The translations under genes and the position numbers were made by a program. Below the pieces are notes generated by a model. The model was not told the origin of the DNA and searched no databases. It saw only the letters and a program-made list of their open reading frames with translations. Of a stretch of DNA of 7,217 nt, positions 1-6,359 are shown in pieces. The stretch is from Burkholderiaceae bacterium (GTDB lineage Bacteria; Pseudomonadota; Gammaproteobacteria; Burkholderiales; Burkholderiaceae): contig JALREG010000311.1 of assembly GCA_023253905.1 (NCBI GenBank), positions 1-7,217 of the forward strand. The letters run 5' to 3'. How positions within the stretch are numbered: the first letter of the stretch is position 1; each line of letters opens with the position of its first letter.

Positions 1-922
1 CTTTCATCAGCATGGCAGGCATCACGCCCAGGTAATGAATGACCGTGGCGCGGAATTCACGTACCGCGGGCCACCAGCCATCGGGATGGAACCGATCGAC
101 CAGGCTGATGCAGCCGCCCGTCACGATCATGGTCACCACTGAAAACGCCATCGCATTCATGTGATTGACCGGAAGCGGCGTGATCATGCGTTCGCAGCCC
201 AGGCGCAGTGACACATGCCCATCGAGTTCCGCATACCACTGCGCGGCAAGGAGGTAGTAGCGGTTACTGAGCATGCAGCCCTTGGGCCGACCGGTGGTGC
301 CGGATGTGTAAAGCAGGCCGCACTCGGTGCGCAGCCCTGGCGGGTCATGGGTGAACGGTGCCGGCGTGGCGCAGTTCGGCGGCGGGTCATCGGGCCCGAT
401 GACCGCGAGCTGACAGTTCGCCGACTGTGCGGCGGCAGCGAGGAGCGCATGGCGTGATGGCGTCGCAATGGCGAGCCCAATGCCCGAGTGTCCGATGAGA
501 TACTCGAGCTCGGCTGAGCGGAGCTCACCGCTGATGGGCACCACGGATGCACCCATCCCGTTCAAGGCCAGCCAATGAAGCAAAAACGCCGGTCGGTTAT
601 CGAGCATCAGGCCCACGCGATGACCATGCCCATAGCCCGCCGACACATAGGCCTGCCGCAGACGGGTGACTTCCGCTTGAGCAGCACCATAGGTGATGAC
701 ACACGGCGACATACCATAGGCCGCCGCAGTGCCGCTCAGCACCTGAATGAAGGGATGATCAGCCCAGCGGGCGGCAGCCAGCGCAAGCGCCTGTGCGACG
801 GTTTGCGCAGCGTACGGGCTCGCGGGCTCACCCGGCTGAGCGCAGGTAATCGGGGCGTCGGGTGATGCAGAGGAGCTCAACGGGGCCTCACATGAAAAGG
901 CTGATGTTACCGAAGGCTGCAT
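1..922 (-). CDS. AMP-forming acyl-CoA synthetase, CaiC-like (3' end cut off by window)
   Basis: Adenylate-forming ligase that would activate a carboxylic acid with ATP to an acyl-AMP and then transfer it to CoA in the cytoplasm. My translation of the minus strand is open for 307 codons up to the window edge. Residues 206-215 read TSGTTGRPKG, the nucleotide-binding loop of the AMP-binding family, and PLPVNH at 249-254 fits the next conserved block. The N-terminal part (VGLMLDNRPAFLLHWLAL, about 103-120) and the stretch after PLPVNH resemble crotonobetaine/carnitine-CoA ligase CaiC from memory. The C-terminal half, with the hinge and catalytic lysine, is missing, so activity cannot be judged. 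The start is uncertain. ATG at 920-922 overlaps the upstream gene by 35 bases and has no Shine-Dalgarno site. TTG at 878-880 follows the upstream stop by 7 bases and has GAGG 5 bases ahead. It is the last visible gene of the operon. The family call is strong; the substrate is unknown. Confidence 0.9.
   Translation of the reverse strand, partial: MQPSVTSAFSCEAPLSSSASPDAPITCAQPGEPASPYAAQTVAQALALAAARWADHPFIQVLSGTAAAYGMSPCVITYGAAQAEVTRLRQAYVSAGYGHGHRVGLMLDNRPAFLLHWLALNGMGASVVPISGELRSAELEYLIGHSGIGLAIATPSRHALLAAAAQSANCQLAVIGPDDPPPNCATPAPFTHDPPGLRTECGLLYTSGTTGRPKGCMLSNRYYLLAAQWYAELDGHVSLRLGCERMITPLPVNHMNAMAFSVVTMIVTGGCISLVDRFHPDGWWPAVREFRATVIHYLGVMPAMLMK
886..889 (-). promoter_or_regulatory. Possible ribosome binding site for a TTG start of the CoA ligase
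   Basis: GAGG overlaps the stop codon of the second small subunit and lies 5 bases before the TTG at 878-880. It is short and could be chance, but the alternative ATG at 920-922 has no such site. Confidence 0.4.
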
Positions 923-1367
923 CGCCGTTAACCAGGTCGATGCGTTTCAATCGTATGCGAAGCCTGTCGCCCTCGGTCACGAGGTGGTGTGAGGCCCATC
1001 CTGCATAGAGGGTCTGCCGATCCAGCCGGGTTTCAACATAGTGAAACGCGGTTCGGAGCCGAAACTCGCCCCGAGTTTCATCCATGCTTTCCACTCGGGG
1101 CGTTTGCAAAAGATGATGGCAGCGCGAACGCGGTTGCTCGGAGTAAGTTCGCGCCCCCGACAAGCGCTCGACGCGGATACGGAGCAGCAGCTTGTCTTCG
1201 TACATGAGCGAATTGTGCAGCAGCGGATCGGTTTGCCCCGGCGCGATCGGTATCCAGTAACGCGCGTCATCCGTAAAGAGATCCAGCCATTCGCCAAAAC
1301 TCCCGTCGTCGAGCATCTGCGCTTCATCGAGCACGAATTCGATCAGCCGCTGGGTGATGCCGGTCAT
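888..1367 (-). CDS. Rieske ring-hydroxylating oxygenase, small (beta) subunit, second copy
   Basis: Small subunit of a two-subunit terminal oxygenase, 159 residues, within the normal range for this family (about 155-190). Beta subunits adopt an NTF2-like fold and support the alpha trimer; they carry no metal. Family marks are the N-terminal helix with EWLDLFTDDARYWIP (about 26-40), RCHHLLQTP at 82-90, LRTAF at about 104-108 and LKRIDL near 140-145. The frame stays open upstream to 1508, but the start at 1367 is preferred. It makes an ATGA overlap with the stop of the large subunit, it has GGAGGAGG 7 bases upstream, and the longer form adds 47 residues of low-complexity Arg/Gly-rich sequence unlike the family. 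It is paralogous to the small subunit at 2720-3217, sharing RCHHLLQTP and LRTAF. It most likely pairs with the large subunit encoded immediately upstream. Confidence 0.93.
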   Translation of the reverse strand: MTGITQRLIEFVLDEAQMLDDGSFGEWLDLFTDDARYWIPIAPGQTDPLLHNSLMYEDKLLLRIRVERLSGARTYSEQPRSRCHHLLQTPRVESMDETRGEFRLRTAFHYVETRLDRQTLYAGWASHHLVTEGDRLRIRLKRIDLVNGDAAFGNISLFM

Positions 1368-2695
1368 GATGTGGCCTCCTCCGCGGGTGACATGAAGCGA
1401 AGCCAGGCCCGGAACTGATTTCGCATCTGCGCCTCGCTGGTGCCGCGCACCACCTCGGCGGGTGATGCACCCTCGCCCGGCTGAAACAGACGCCCGAGAT
1501 TCACCCACTCGCGCAGGCTCGATTGCAGCCCCTGCTGCGCACGCTCGTAGACCTCCAGGTCATCGTGACCAACAATCGAGCCTGGCGAATTGATCAACCG
1601 GTTATACATGCAGGTTCGTTCAAGAAGCAGGTCGGGCGCCCCCACCAGGCGGAAGGTCCAGCTTTCAACCAGGGTGCGGTCTGCCGCCAGCGGCTTGAAT
1701 ACGCGCAGGGTTTGAATCGGCCCCTTCACCATGATGTTCGGGAAATACATGGTGTTGTGCCGAACTTCGCCCAAGATGCGAGCGGTCCGCTCTTCACCGT
1801 AGGCAGCCACCATCGCTTCCTGATAGCCGGGAATCGCCGAGTAGGCCGCGTGGATGGAATCACTGACACCGGTGTGACCATGGCCGTTTGGCCAGATCCG
1901 GATGCCCATATTGTCAAAGAACTTGTAGGTACCCACGAACGGGGCGAACTGCTCAACCGCCATGGGCTTGGGCGTCCCCGCGGGCTGCTCGCCCCAGATG
2001 CGTACGGTGGTTCCCGCCGAGGACTCATGGGCCACCATCGGGTGGCACGCATCGGTCTGGTTCTCGGCGAGCATCTTCCAGTTGCAGGGATGCATGTACC
2101 GGAGCATGCCGCCCGTGACCTCAAGCCGCCCCGCGGGCGCCCGGTCAACCATGTTGTCGAGCGTGGAGAGCGATTCACCGAAGTAGTCGTGAAATGCGAC
2201 GCCTTCGCGGCTCAGGCGGCAAAAGACAAACCCGCGATACACCTCCACTGCACCGGCGCGCGCCAGCCCCAACCGTGCCTCGGCGGCCTCGAAACCGGTG
2301 CCGTCGTAGCCCTCTCGCAACGGAATGTTCTGCAGTGCGCCATCGGTGCCGTACGTCCAGGCGTGATACGGGCAACGAATAAAGCGGCCAAGATTTCCCG
2401 ACCCTTCGCTCACCAGACGTACGCCCTTGTGTGCACAGCGATTGATCAGCACCGAGACAGCACCATCGGCTTGCCGAACCATGACAACCGGCTCGGCCCC
2501 CACGCTCGTCGTGAAATAGTCGCCCGCATTGGGAATCTGGCTGTCATGCCCCACGAACACCCAGGTCGACCGAAACAGCCGGGACATTTCGAGGTTGAAA
2601 ATCTCCGGATCGGTATACACCGCCCGGTGGACCTCGTTGTCGCGAACCAGCGCGCGCAGCGCGGCGCCTGTCCATCGCGTGGCTGAGTTGATCAT
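1364..2695 (-). CDS. Rieske ring-hydroxylating oxygenase, large (alpha) subunit, second copy
   Basis: Catalytic subunit of a Rieske non-heme iron oxygenase, 443 residues, normal for the family. It would add O2 (dihydroxylation) or one oxygen atom to an aromatic or related substrate, using electrons from a ferredoxin/reductase not found here. The Rieske [2Fe-2S] ligands are C87, H89, C108 and H111 (RCAHKG and CPYHAW). The catalytic domain has D215, H218 and H223 in TDACHPMVAH, with D215 as the expected bridge to the Rieske centre of the neighbouring subunit. D378 or D379 in VGHDDLEVYERAQ is the expected third iron ligand. The stretches around FVGHDSQIP and ESLSTLDNMVDRAPAGRLEV recall the benzoate/toluate dioxygenase group from memory, but substrate cannot be assigned. 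The start is well supported by GGGAGGGGGA directly upstream and a 24-base gap after the previous gene. The end overlaps the beta subunit start by 4 bases. It is clearly homologous to the large subunit at 3214-4536. Confidence 0.95.
   Translation of the reverse strand: MINSATRWTGAALRALVRDNEVHRAVYTDPEIFNLEMSRLFRSTWVFVGHDSQIPNAGDYFTTSVGAEPVVMVRQADGAVSVLINRCAHKGVRLVSEGSGNLGRFIRCPYHAWTYGTDGALQNIPLREGYDGTGFEAAEARLGLARAGAVEVYRGFVFCRLSREGVAFHDYFGESLSTLDNMVDRAPAGRLEVTGGMLRYMHPCNWKMLAENQTDACHPMVAHESSAGTTVRIWGEQPAGTPKPMAVEQFAPFVGTYKFFDNMGIRIWPNGHGHTGVSDSIHAAYSAIPGYQEAMVAAYGEERTARILGEVRHNTMYFPNIMVKGPIQTLRVFKPLAADRTLVESWTFRLVGAPDLLLERTCMYNRLINSPGSIVGHDDLEVYERAQQGLQSSLREWVNLGRLFQPGEGASPAEVVRGTSEAQMRNQFRAWLRFMSPAEEATS
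1375..1382 (-). promoter_or_regulatory. Ribosome binding site of second small subunit
   Basis: GGAGGAGG lies 7 bases before the ATG at 1365-1367, within the final codons of the second large subunit. It decides the start against the longer open frame reaching 1508. Confidence 0.8.
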
Positions 2696-2705
2696 TCCCC
2701 CTCCC
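2696..2705 (-). promoter_or_regulatory. Strong purine-rich ribosome binding site of second large subunit
   Basis: GGGAGGGGGA runs directly up to the ATG of the second large subunit, in the 24-base gap after the first small subunit. This is one of the few start sites in the operon that is independent of an overlapping stop codon, so this pair can be translated without coupling. Confidence 0.75.
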
Positions 2706-2719
2706 GCTCTTGCTTCAGA

Positions 2720-3217
2720 TCAAATATAGAACTCTACCGCCGGCAGCGCCTCGCCAGCGTGGAGCAGATCCACGCGCTTGAGCACGATCAGAAACCCTGA
2801 CGCCACGCGACGCAGGCGGTGATGGGCCACGCCCGGCAGCGTCACCGTCCGGCCAGCGCGAAGCTCGGTATACAGAAACGCGGTACGCAGATAAAAATTG
2901 TCCCCTGCGAGATTCGCCTCGAGCACCTCAGGTGTTTGCAGCAGATGGTGACAGCGTCCAGCGGGCTGCTGAGAATACGCATGCGCGCTACGCAACCGCT
3001 CGATGTGTACACGCCTCAGCATGCGGTCATCGTAAAGATGCGAGGCCTCAAGGCGTGGATCCTGGGCTGCAGGGGATGCTGGCAGCCAGTAAACCCCATC
3101 GTCGGCGAAGAGCGCATCCCATTCATCCAGACGCTGTTCATCCAGCAGCCGCGCCTCGCGCACCACCACCGCCTGAAGCAGGCGCTCAAGATCGAGGGAA
3201 ACGCTTTGCCCACTCAC
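2720..3217 (-). CDS. Rieske ring-hydroxylating oxygenase, small (beta) subunit, first copy
   Basis: Small subunit of the first two-subunit oxygenase, 165 residues from a GTG start. Recognisable parts are EWDALFADDGVYWLP (about 32-46), AYSQQPAGRCHHLLQTP (80-96), FYLRTAFLYTELR (108-120) and IVLKRVDLL (144-152), the usual beta-subunit layout. The GTG at 3215-3217 is chosen because it forms a GTGA overlap with the stop of the large subunit and has GGAG 8 bases upstream. The frame is open upstream to an ATG at 3268, but that would overlap the large subunit by 55 bases and add Arg-rich residues not typical of the family. It probably forms an alpha3-beta3 hexamer with the large subunit upstream, as is known for relatives; mixing with the second pair is possible but untested. 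Confidence 0.92.
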   Translation of the reverse strand: MSGQSVSLDLERLLQAVVVREARLLDEQRLDEWDALFADDGVYWLPASPAAQDPRLEASHLYDDRMLRRVHIERLRSAHAYSQQPAGRCHHLLQTPEVLEANLAGDNFYLRTAFLYTELRAGRTVTLPGVAHHRLRRVASGFLIVLKRVDLLHAGEALPAVEFYI

Positions 3218-4536
3218 GACGCGCGCTCCGGGGTCTCTGGTCCGCGATCCGACATCAGCCGCGCCCACGCCGCATATTGGTTGCGGAGAAGCGCCTCATC
3301 GACCCCGCCCACATCACGCGGAAGCGTATCACCCGCCGCCCTCGCCTCCCGGTGCAGGCTGACCCACGGATTGGGGCCGGCAGCGAGATGGTTCTGAATA
3401 CGCTCGAACAGATGCAAATCATCGTGCGCCACCAATGAAAGCGGCGAAAACACCTGGCGGTTGTACAGCAATGCGCTTTCGAGCAGCGCCTCGGGTGCGC
3501 CTTCCGGCTGAAACGCCCAGGCTTCGATGACCGTACGGTTGTGCGCGAGCGGCCGCAGCACGCGCATAACCTGCGGCGCCCCCTTGAGTGCCATGGTGGG
3601 ATAGAACACGACATTCTGCGGAGAGAAGGCAAGCACGCGCTCCGCGCGCTCTTCGCCATGCGATTTGCGCAGGGACTCACCGTAATCCCCCAGCGCGCTG
3701 TACGACGTGTGGAGACTCTGATGCGTGCCCAGCACACTGTGGCCACCCGGCAGCGCGCGCCCACCCATCTTCTCGAAAAAGGTATAGCCCGAACCAAAGG
3801 GCAGCAACTGCCGCATGGAAAGTGGCGTCTCGGTGCCCTCCGGCGGACTCCCCCACACCGTTCGTGCAGAGAGCGTGGCCGATGCATGGGTGGTCACCGG
3901 GTGGACCGAATCATTGATGTTCTCGAGATAGATTTTCCAGTTGGCACGGATTTCGGTGCGTAGCACCCCGCCCGCGAGCCTCAACCGCCCTACCGGTGAA
4001 CGGTCAGCAATCAGGTCCAGCGCGTTAATAAGCTCGCCCATGGAATGCTTGAAATCATTCCCATCGCTCTCGGCCCGGGCAAACACAAACCCGCGGTGCA
4101 CCGCGACCTCGCCCCAGTGGGTCAGTCCACGCGCTGCCGCACTCTGCGCAAACGCCGTACCCTCATAGCCCTCGCGCAGCGGCATCCCCGAGAGGCGCCC
4201 ATCGCTGGCATAGGTCCAGCCGTGATACGGACAGCGCAGCACCCGCGCAATCTGCCCGGCAGGCGCACTCACCACGGGCGCGCCTTTATGCGCACACCGG
4301 TTGTGGAGCACCACGATGCTTGCGTCTTCGCGCCTAAGCATCAGCACGGGCTCGCCCGCCAGCTCGCAGGTGATGAAATCGCCCGCACGAGCAATCTGAC
4401 TATCGTGCCCGACAAAAAGCCACGCTCGGCGAAAAAGCCTAGCGCGCTCGAGCGCAAATATCTCTGCGTTCAAATAGAGATCACGATGGACCTGATCGCC
4501 CTTGACCAGATCGGTCACGTCAGGCACACGCTTCAT
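3214..4536 (-). CDS. Rieske ring-hydroxylating oxygenase, large (alpha) subunit, first copy
   Basis: Catalytic subunit of a Rieske non-heme iron oxygenase, 440 residues. The Rieske ligands are C81, H83, C102 and H105 (NRCAHKG and RCPYHGW). The mononuclear iron site has D209, H212 and H217 in NDSVHPVTTH, and D372 or D373 in VAHDDLHLFERI as the third ligand; all expected residues are present. By eye about 60 of 105 positions around the Rieske domain match the second large subunit, while the catalytic pocket region (about 218-275) differs more, so substrate range or regiochemistry may differ. The chosen ATG overlaps the dctM stop as ATGA. A longer form starting at 4587 adds 17 residues that align with nothing in the paralogue and overlaps dctM by 55 bases. 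No Shine-Dalgarno is visible before the ATG, so translation probably depends on ribosomes finishing dctM. Substrate is unknown; aromatic carboxylate is an inference from neighbours. Confidence 0.95.
   Translation of the reverse strand: MKRVPDVTDLVKGDQVHRDLYLNAEIFALERARLFRRAWLFVGHDSQIARAGDFITCELAGEPVLMLRREDASIVVLHNRCAHKGAPVVSAPAGQIARVLRCPYHGWTYASDGRLSGMPLREGYEGTAFAQSAAARGLTHWGEVAVHRGFVFARAESDGNDFKHSMGELINALDLIADRSPVGRLRLAGGVLRTEIRANWKIYLENINDSVHPVTTHASATLSARTVWGSPPEGTETPLSMRQLLPFGSGYTFFEKMGGRALPGGHSVLGTHQSLHTSYSALGDYGESLRKSHGEERAERVLAFSPQNVVFYPTMALKGAPQVMRVLRPLAHNRTVIEAWAFQPEGAPEALLESALLYNRQVFSPLSLVAHDDLHLFERIQNHLAAGPNPWVSLHREARAAGDTLPRDVGGVDEALLRNQYAAWARLMSDRGPETPERAS
3226..3229 (-). promoter_or_regulatory. 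Ribosome binding site deciding a GTG start
   Basis: GGAG lies 8 bases before the GTG at 3215-3217, inside the last codons of the first large subunit. It favours this GTG over the ATG at 3268 for the small subunit. Confidence 0.65.
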
Positions 4537-5852
4537 TTGCCGAGTAGCACTGCAGGAAGCCAGGTTGCAATCGGCGGGAACGTCCAAACCAGACCGATCA
4601 TCAGGACACCCATGATGACGTAGGGCGTGACCGCAGCAAAAATTTCAGTCGTGGGAATGGAGGCCGGTGCAACGCTTCGCATGGTGAAGAGAAGCATGCC
4701 AAAAGGCGGCGTGAGGAGCCCCAGCTGCATGCAGATCAAATAAAGCACCCCCCACCAGAGCGGGTCCCAGCCATAGAACTGCACCAGCGGCATGAAGAAG
4801 GGCAACGTGATCAGCATCATGCTCACCTGGTCGATGAAGCAGCCGAGGATCAGCAGAATCACCAGCATGCCAGCGAGCACACCCCACGGCGGAATGGCTG
4901 CATCACGCACCAGCGCCACCAGTCCGTTGGTTGCGCCCGAAAATGACAGGATCTGCGAAAAGGTGGTCGCACCAATGATGATGAACAGGATGACGCCCGA
5001 TATCGCAGCGGTGCCCGTGAGCGCCTTGGCAAGCGATTGCAGAGTGAGCACCCGATAAAGCAGCGCCACCACAACGGTTGCCAGCGCGCCTATGGCTGCG
5101 CTCTCGGTGGGCGTGGCCCAACCCGCCGACATGGCGGCAATGACCAACACGAAGATGAGTACGAGCGGTGTGACGTTGATCACCAGGGGGCCCCAGCGCG
5201 CCCAGCCCTGGTGCTCCTCGCGGCTAAAACTGGGCGCAAGCGAGGGGTCGCGGCGAACGCTCAACAGGATCCAGCCCAGAAACATGGCGGCAAGACAGAT
5301 GCCCGGAACCACCCCGGCAATCAGCAACCCGGAAATGGAAATGCTTGCCAGACTGCCCAGGAGCACCGTGATCGCCGATGGCGGAATGAGCATATCCACG
5401 CCACCGATCGCCATGATGGGCCCCATGGCCATTCGGGGGTGATAACCCCGGCGAAGCATCTCGGGAAGAAGCAGACTGCCCAGGAGCGCGGTGGTGGCAA
5501 TGGTTGAGCCCGAGATCGCAGAGAACACAGTACCCGCCACGATCGCCACCACGCTCAGCCGGGCCGGCACGCCTCGAATCGCGCGATCGAATCCGTCGAT
5601 TGCACGAATCGCGAGCCCGGTATGAAAAAGCACCTCGCCCATCAGAATGAAAAAAGGAATGGGCGTGAGTGAAAAATTGGTGATGGAGGCCACCCCGTTC
5701 CGGACCGCCTGCATCAGCCCCGCCTCACCCCCTAGGAACACCACGGCGCCCACGATATTGATACCGAGAAACGCGATGCCAGCCGGCAACCCCGCGAGGA
5801 GCAGCACGGTGAGCACACCGAACAACAGCAGCAGCCCCTGCCACCAGATCAT
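4533..5852 (-). CDS. dctM: TRAP transporter large membrane subunit, DctM family
   Basis: Large integral membrane subunit of a tripartite ATP-independent periplasmic transporter; it forms the transport pathway and uses an ion gradient (sodium in studied members) to import an organic acid delivered by DctP. It has 439 residues and is very hydrophobic, with about a dozen membrane segments. Conserved DctM landmarks are IPFFILMGE (65-73), GSTIATTALLGS (115-126), GGVDMLIPPS (150-159), GWATPTESAAIGA (244-256), CFIDQVSMMLITLPFFMPL (338-356) and GLLTPPFGM (378-386). The ATG at 5850-5852 overlaps the dctQ stop as ATGA, with GGGAG 7 bases upstream. The 3' end overlaps the first oxygenase large subunit by 4 bases, tying transporter and enzyme expression together. 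The symbol is a family name; the cargo need not be a C4-dicarboxylate. Confidence 0.96.
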   Translation of the reverse strand: MIWWQGLLLLFGVLTVLLLAGLPAGIAFLGINIVGAVVFLGGEAGLMQAVRNGVASITNFSLTPIPFFILMGEVLFHTGLAIRAIDGFDRAIRGVPARLSVVAIVAGTVFSAISGSTIATTALLGSLLLPEMLRRGYHPRMAMGPIMAIGGVDMLIPPSAITVLLGSLASISISGLLIAGVVPGICLAAMFLGWILLSVRRDPSLAPSFSREEHQGWARWGPLVINVTPLVLIFVLVIAAMSAGWATPTESAAIGALATVVVALLYRVLTLQSLAKALTGTAAISGVILFIIIGATTFSQILSFSGATNGLVALVRDAAIPPWGVLAGMLVILLILGCFIDQVSMMLITLPFFMPLVQFYGWDPLWWGVLYLICMQLGLLTPPFGMLLFTMRSVAPASIPTTEIFAAVTPYVIMGVLMIGLVWTFPPIATWLPAVLLGK

Positions 5853-6334
5853 GCTGCGGCTCCCTGTTCGGACACCAGCCCCTCAGGATAAAGAACCCGC
5901 CGACCGCATTCGAGCGCAAGCAGCAGAAAACCGATCGGGAAAGGAACGTAGAGCCACCACTCGGGAAACACCAGTGCCTTCAGCACGACACTTCCCGCGG
6001 CACGGCTATCGAGGACCGTCAGCGTGCCGTACCAGGTGAGCACCAGGCTCACGATCAGCCCCAGCGACGACGCCAGCCGATCAAGCCGGCGTTGACCCGC
6101 TGGCGAGAGCAGCGCCCCCAGCAAATCCAGCCGCACATGCTGATTACGCCACATCAGCCAGGGGGCCGCGGCGAGCGTGGCAAGCGGCAGCGCGTACTCG
6201 GTCACTTCATTGATCCATGGGAGCGATCGAAGACCGAGGTTGCGAGACAGCACATCGAAGCACACCAGCACGGTGATGGCACCGAACGTGCTCGCCGATA
6301 TCGCACCACACGCCCGCATCAGCCAGGCATACAT
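5849..6334 (-). CDS. dctQ: TRAP transporter small membrane subunit, DctQ family
   Basis: Small membrane subunit of the TRAP transporter, 161 residues with four predicted membrane segments (about 9-29, 46-62, 87-105 and 124-143), the standard DctQ architecture. The family signature is visible: W40 followed by E43 and E46 (WINEVTEYALPL), then HVRLDLL at 66-72 after the second helix. DctQ pairs with DctM and helps dock the solute-binding protein. The start has a strong AGGAGG 7 bases upstream and lies 25 bases after the dctP stop. No other start is needed. Confidence 0.94.
   Translation of the reverse strand: MYAWLMRACGAISASTFGAITVLVCFDVLSRNLGLRSLPWINEVTEYALPLATLAAAPWLMWRNQHVRLDLLGALLSPAGQRRLDRLASSLGLIVSLVLTWYGTLTVLDSRAAGSVVLKALVFPEWWLYVPFPIGFLLLALECGRRVLYPEGLVSEQGAAA
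5860..5864 (-). promoter_or_regulatory. Ribosome binding site of dctM
   Basis: GGGAG lies 7 bases before the dctM ATG, inside the end of dctQ. Together with the ATGA overlap it supports the start at 5852. Confidence 0.7.
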
Positions 6335-6341
6335 GCTGCGC

Positions 6342-6347
6342 CCTCCT
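6342..6347 (-). promoter_or_regulatory. Ribosome binding site of dctQ
   Basis: AGGAGG on the minus strand, 7 bases before the dctQ ATG, in the 25-base gap after dctP. It is a near-perfect Shine-Dalgarno site and fixes the start. Confidence 0.85.
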
Positions 6348-6359
6348 GAAGGTGAAATG

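Noticed and set aside
1368..1508. Longer N-terminus for the second small subunit
   Set aside because: It adds 47 atypical residues inside the large subunit gene; the ATG at 1367 has GGAGGAGG and an ATGA overlap.
1523..2686. Plus-strand open frame of 387 codons opposite the second large subunit
   Set aside because: It lies wholly antisense to a gene with clear catalytic motifs. Its translation is rich in Arg, His and Pro and shows no family feature; it is a by-product of high-GC codon use.
2696..2719. Terminator or internal promoter between the two oxygenase pairs
   Set aside because: The 24 bases hold only a purine-rich ribosome binding site, with no inverted repeat or T run and no room for a recognisable promoter. 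A promoter inside the upstream gene cannot be excluded.
2819..3438. Overlapping plus-strand open frames opposite the first oxygenase pair
   Set aside because: They are antisense to the small and large subunit genes, with no recognisable domain and Arg/His/Pro-rich translations.
4537..4587. Longer N-terminus for the first large subunit
   Set aside because: It adds 17 residues without a match in the paralogue and overlaps dctM by 55 bases.
4045..4623. Plus-strand open frame of 192 codons across the alpha1/dctM junction
   Set aside because: It is antisense to two well supported genes and has no domain or credible start site.
5037..5507. Plus-strand open frame of 156 codons opposite dctM
   Set aside because: Its composition is Gly/Arg/Gln/His-rich, as expected from the reverse complement of a membrane-protein gene.
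6335..6359. Attenuating hairpin between dctP and dctQ
   Set aside because: No stem longer than a few bases is visible, and the gap is mostly the ribosome binding site of dctQ.
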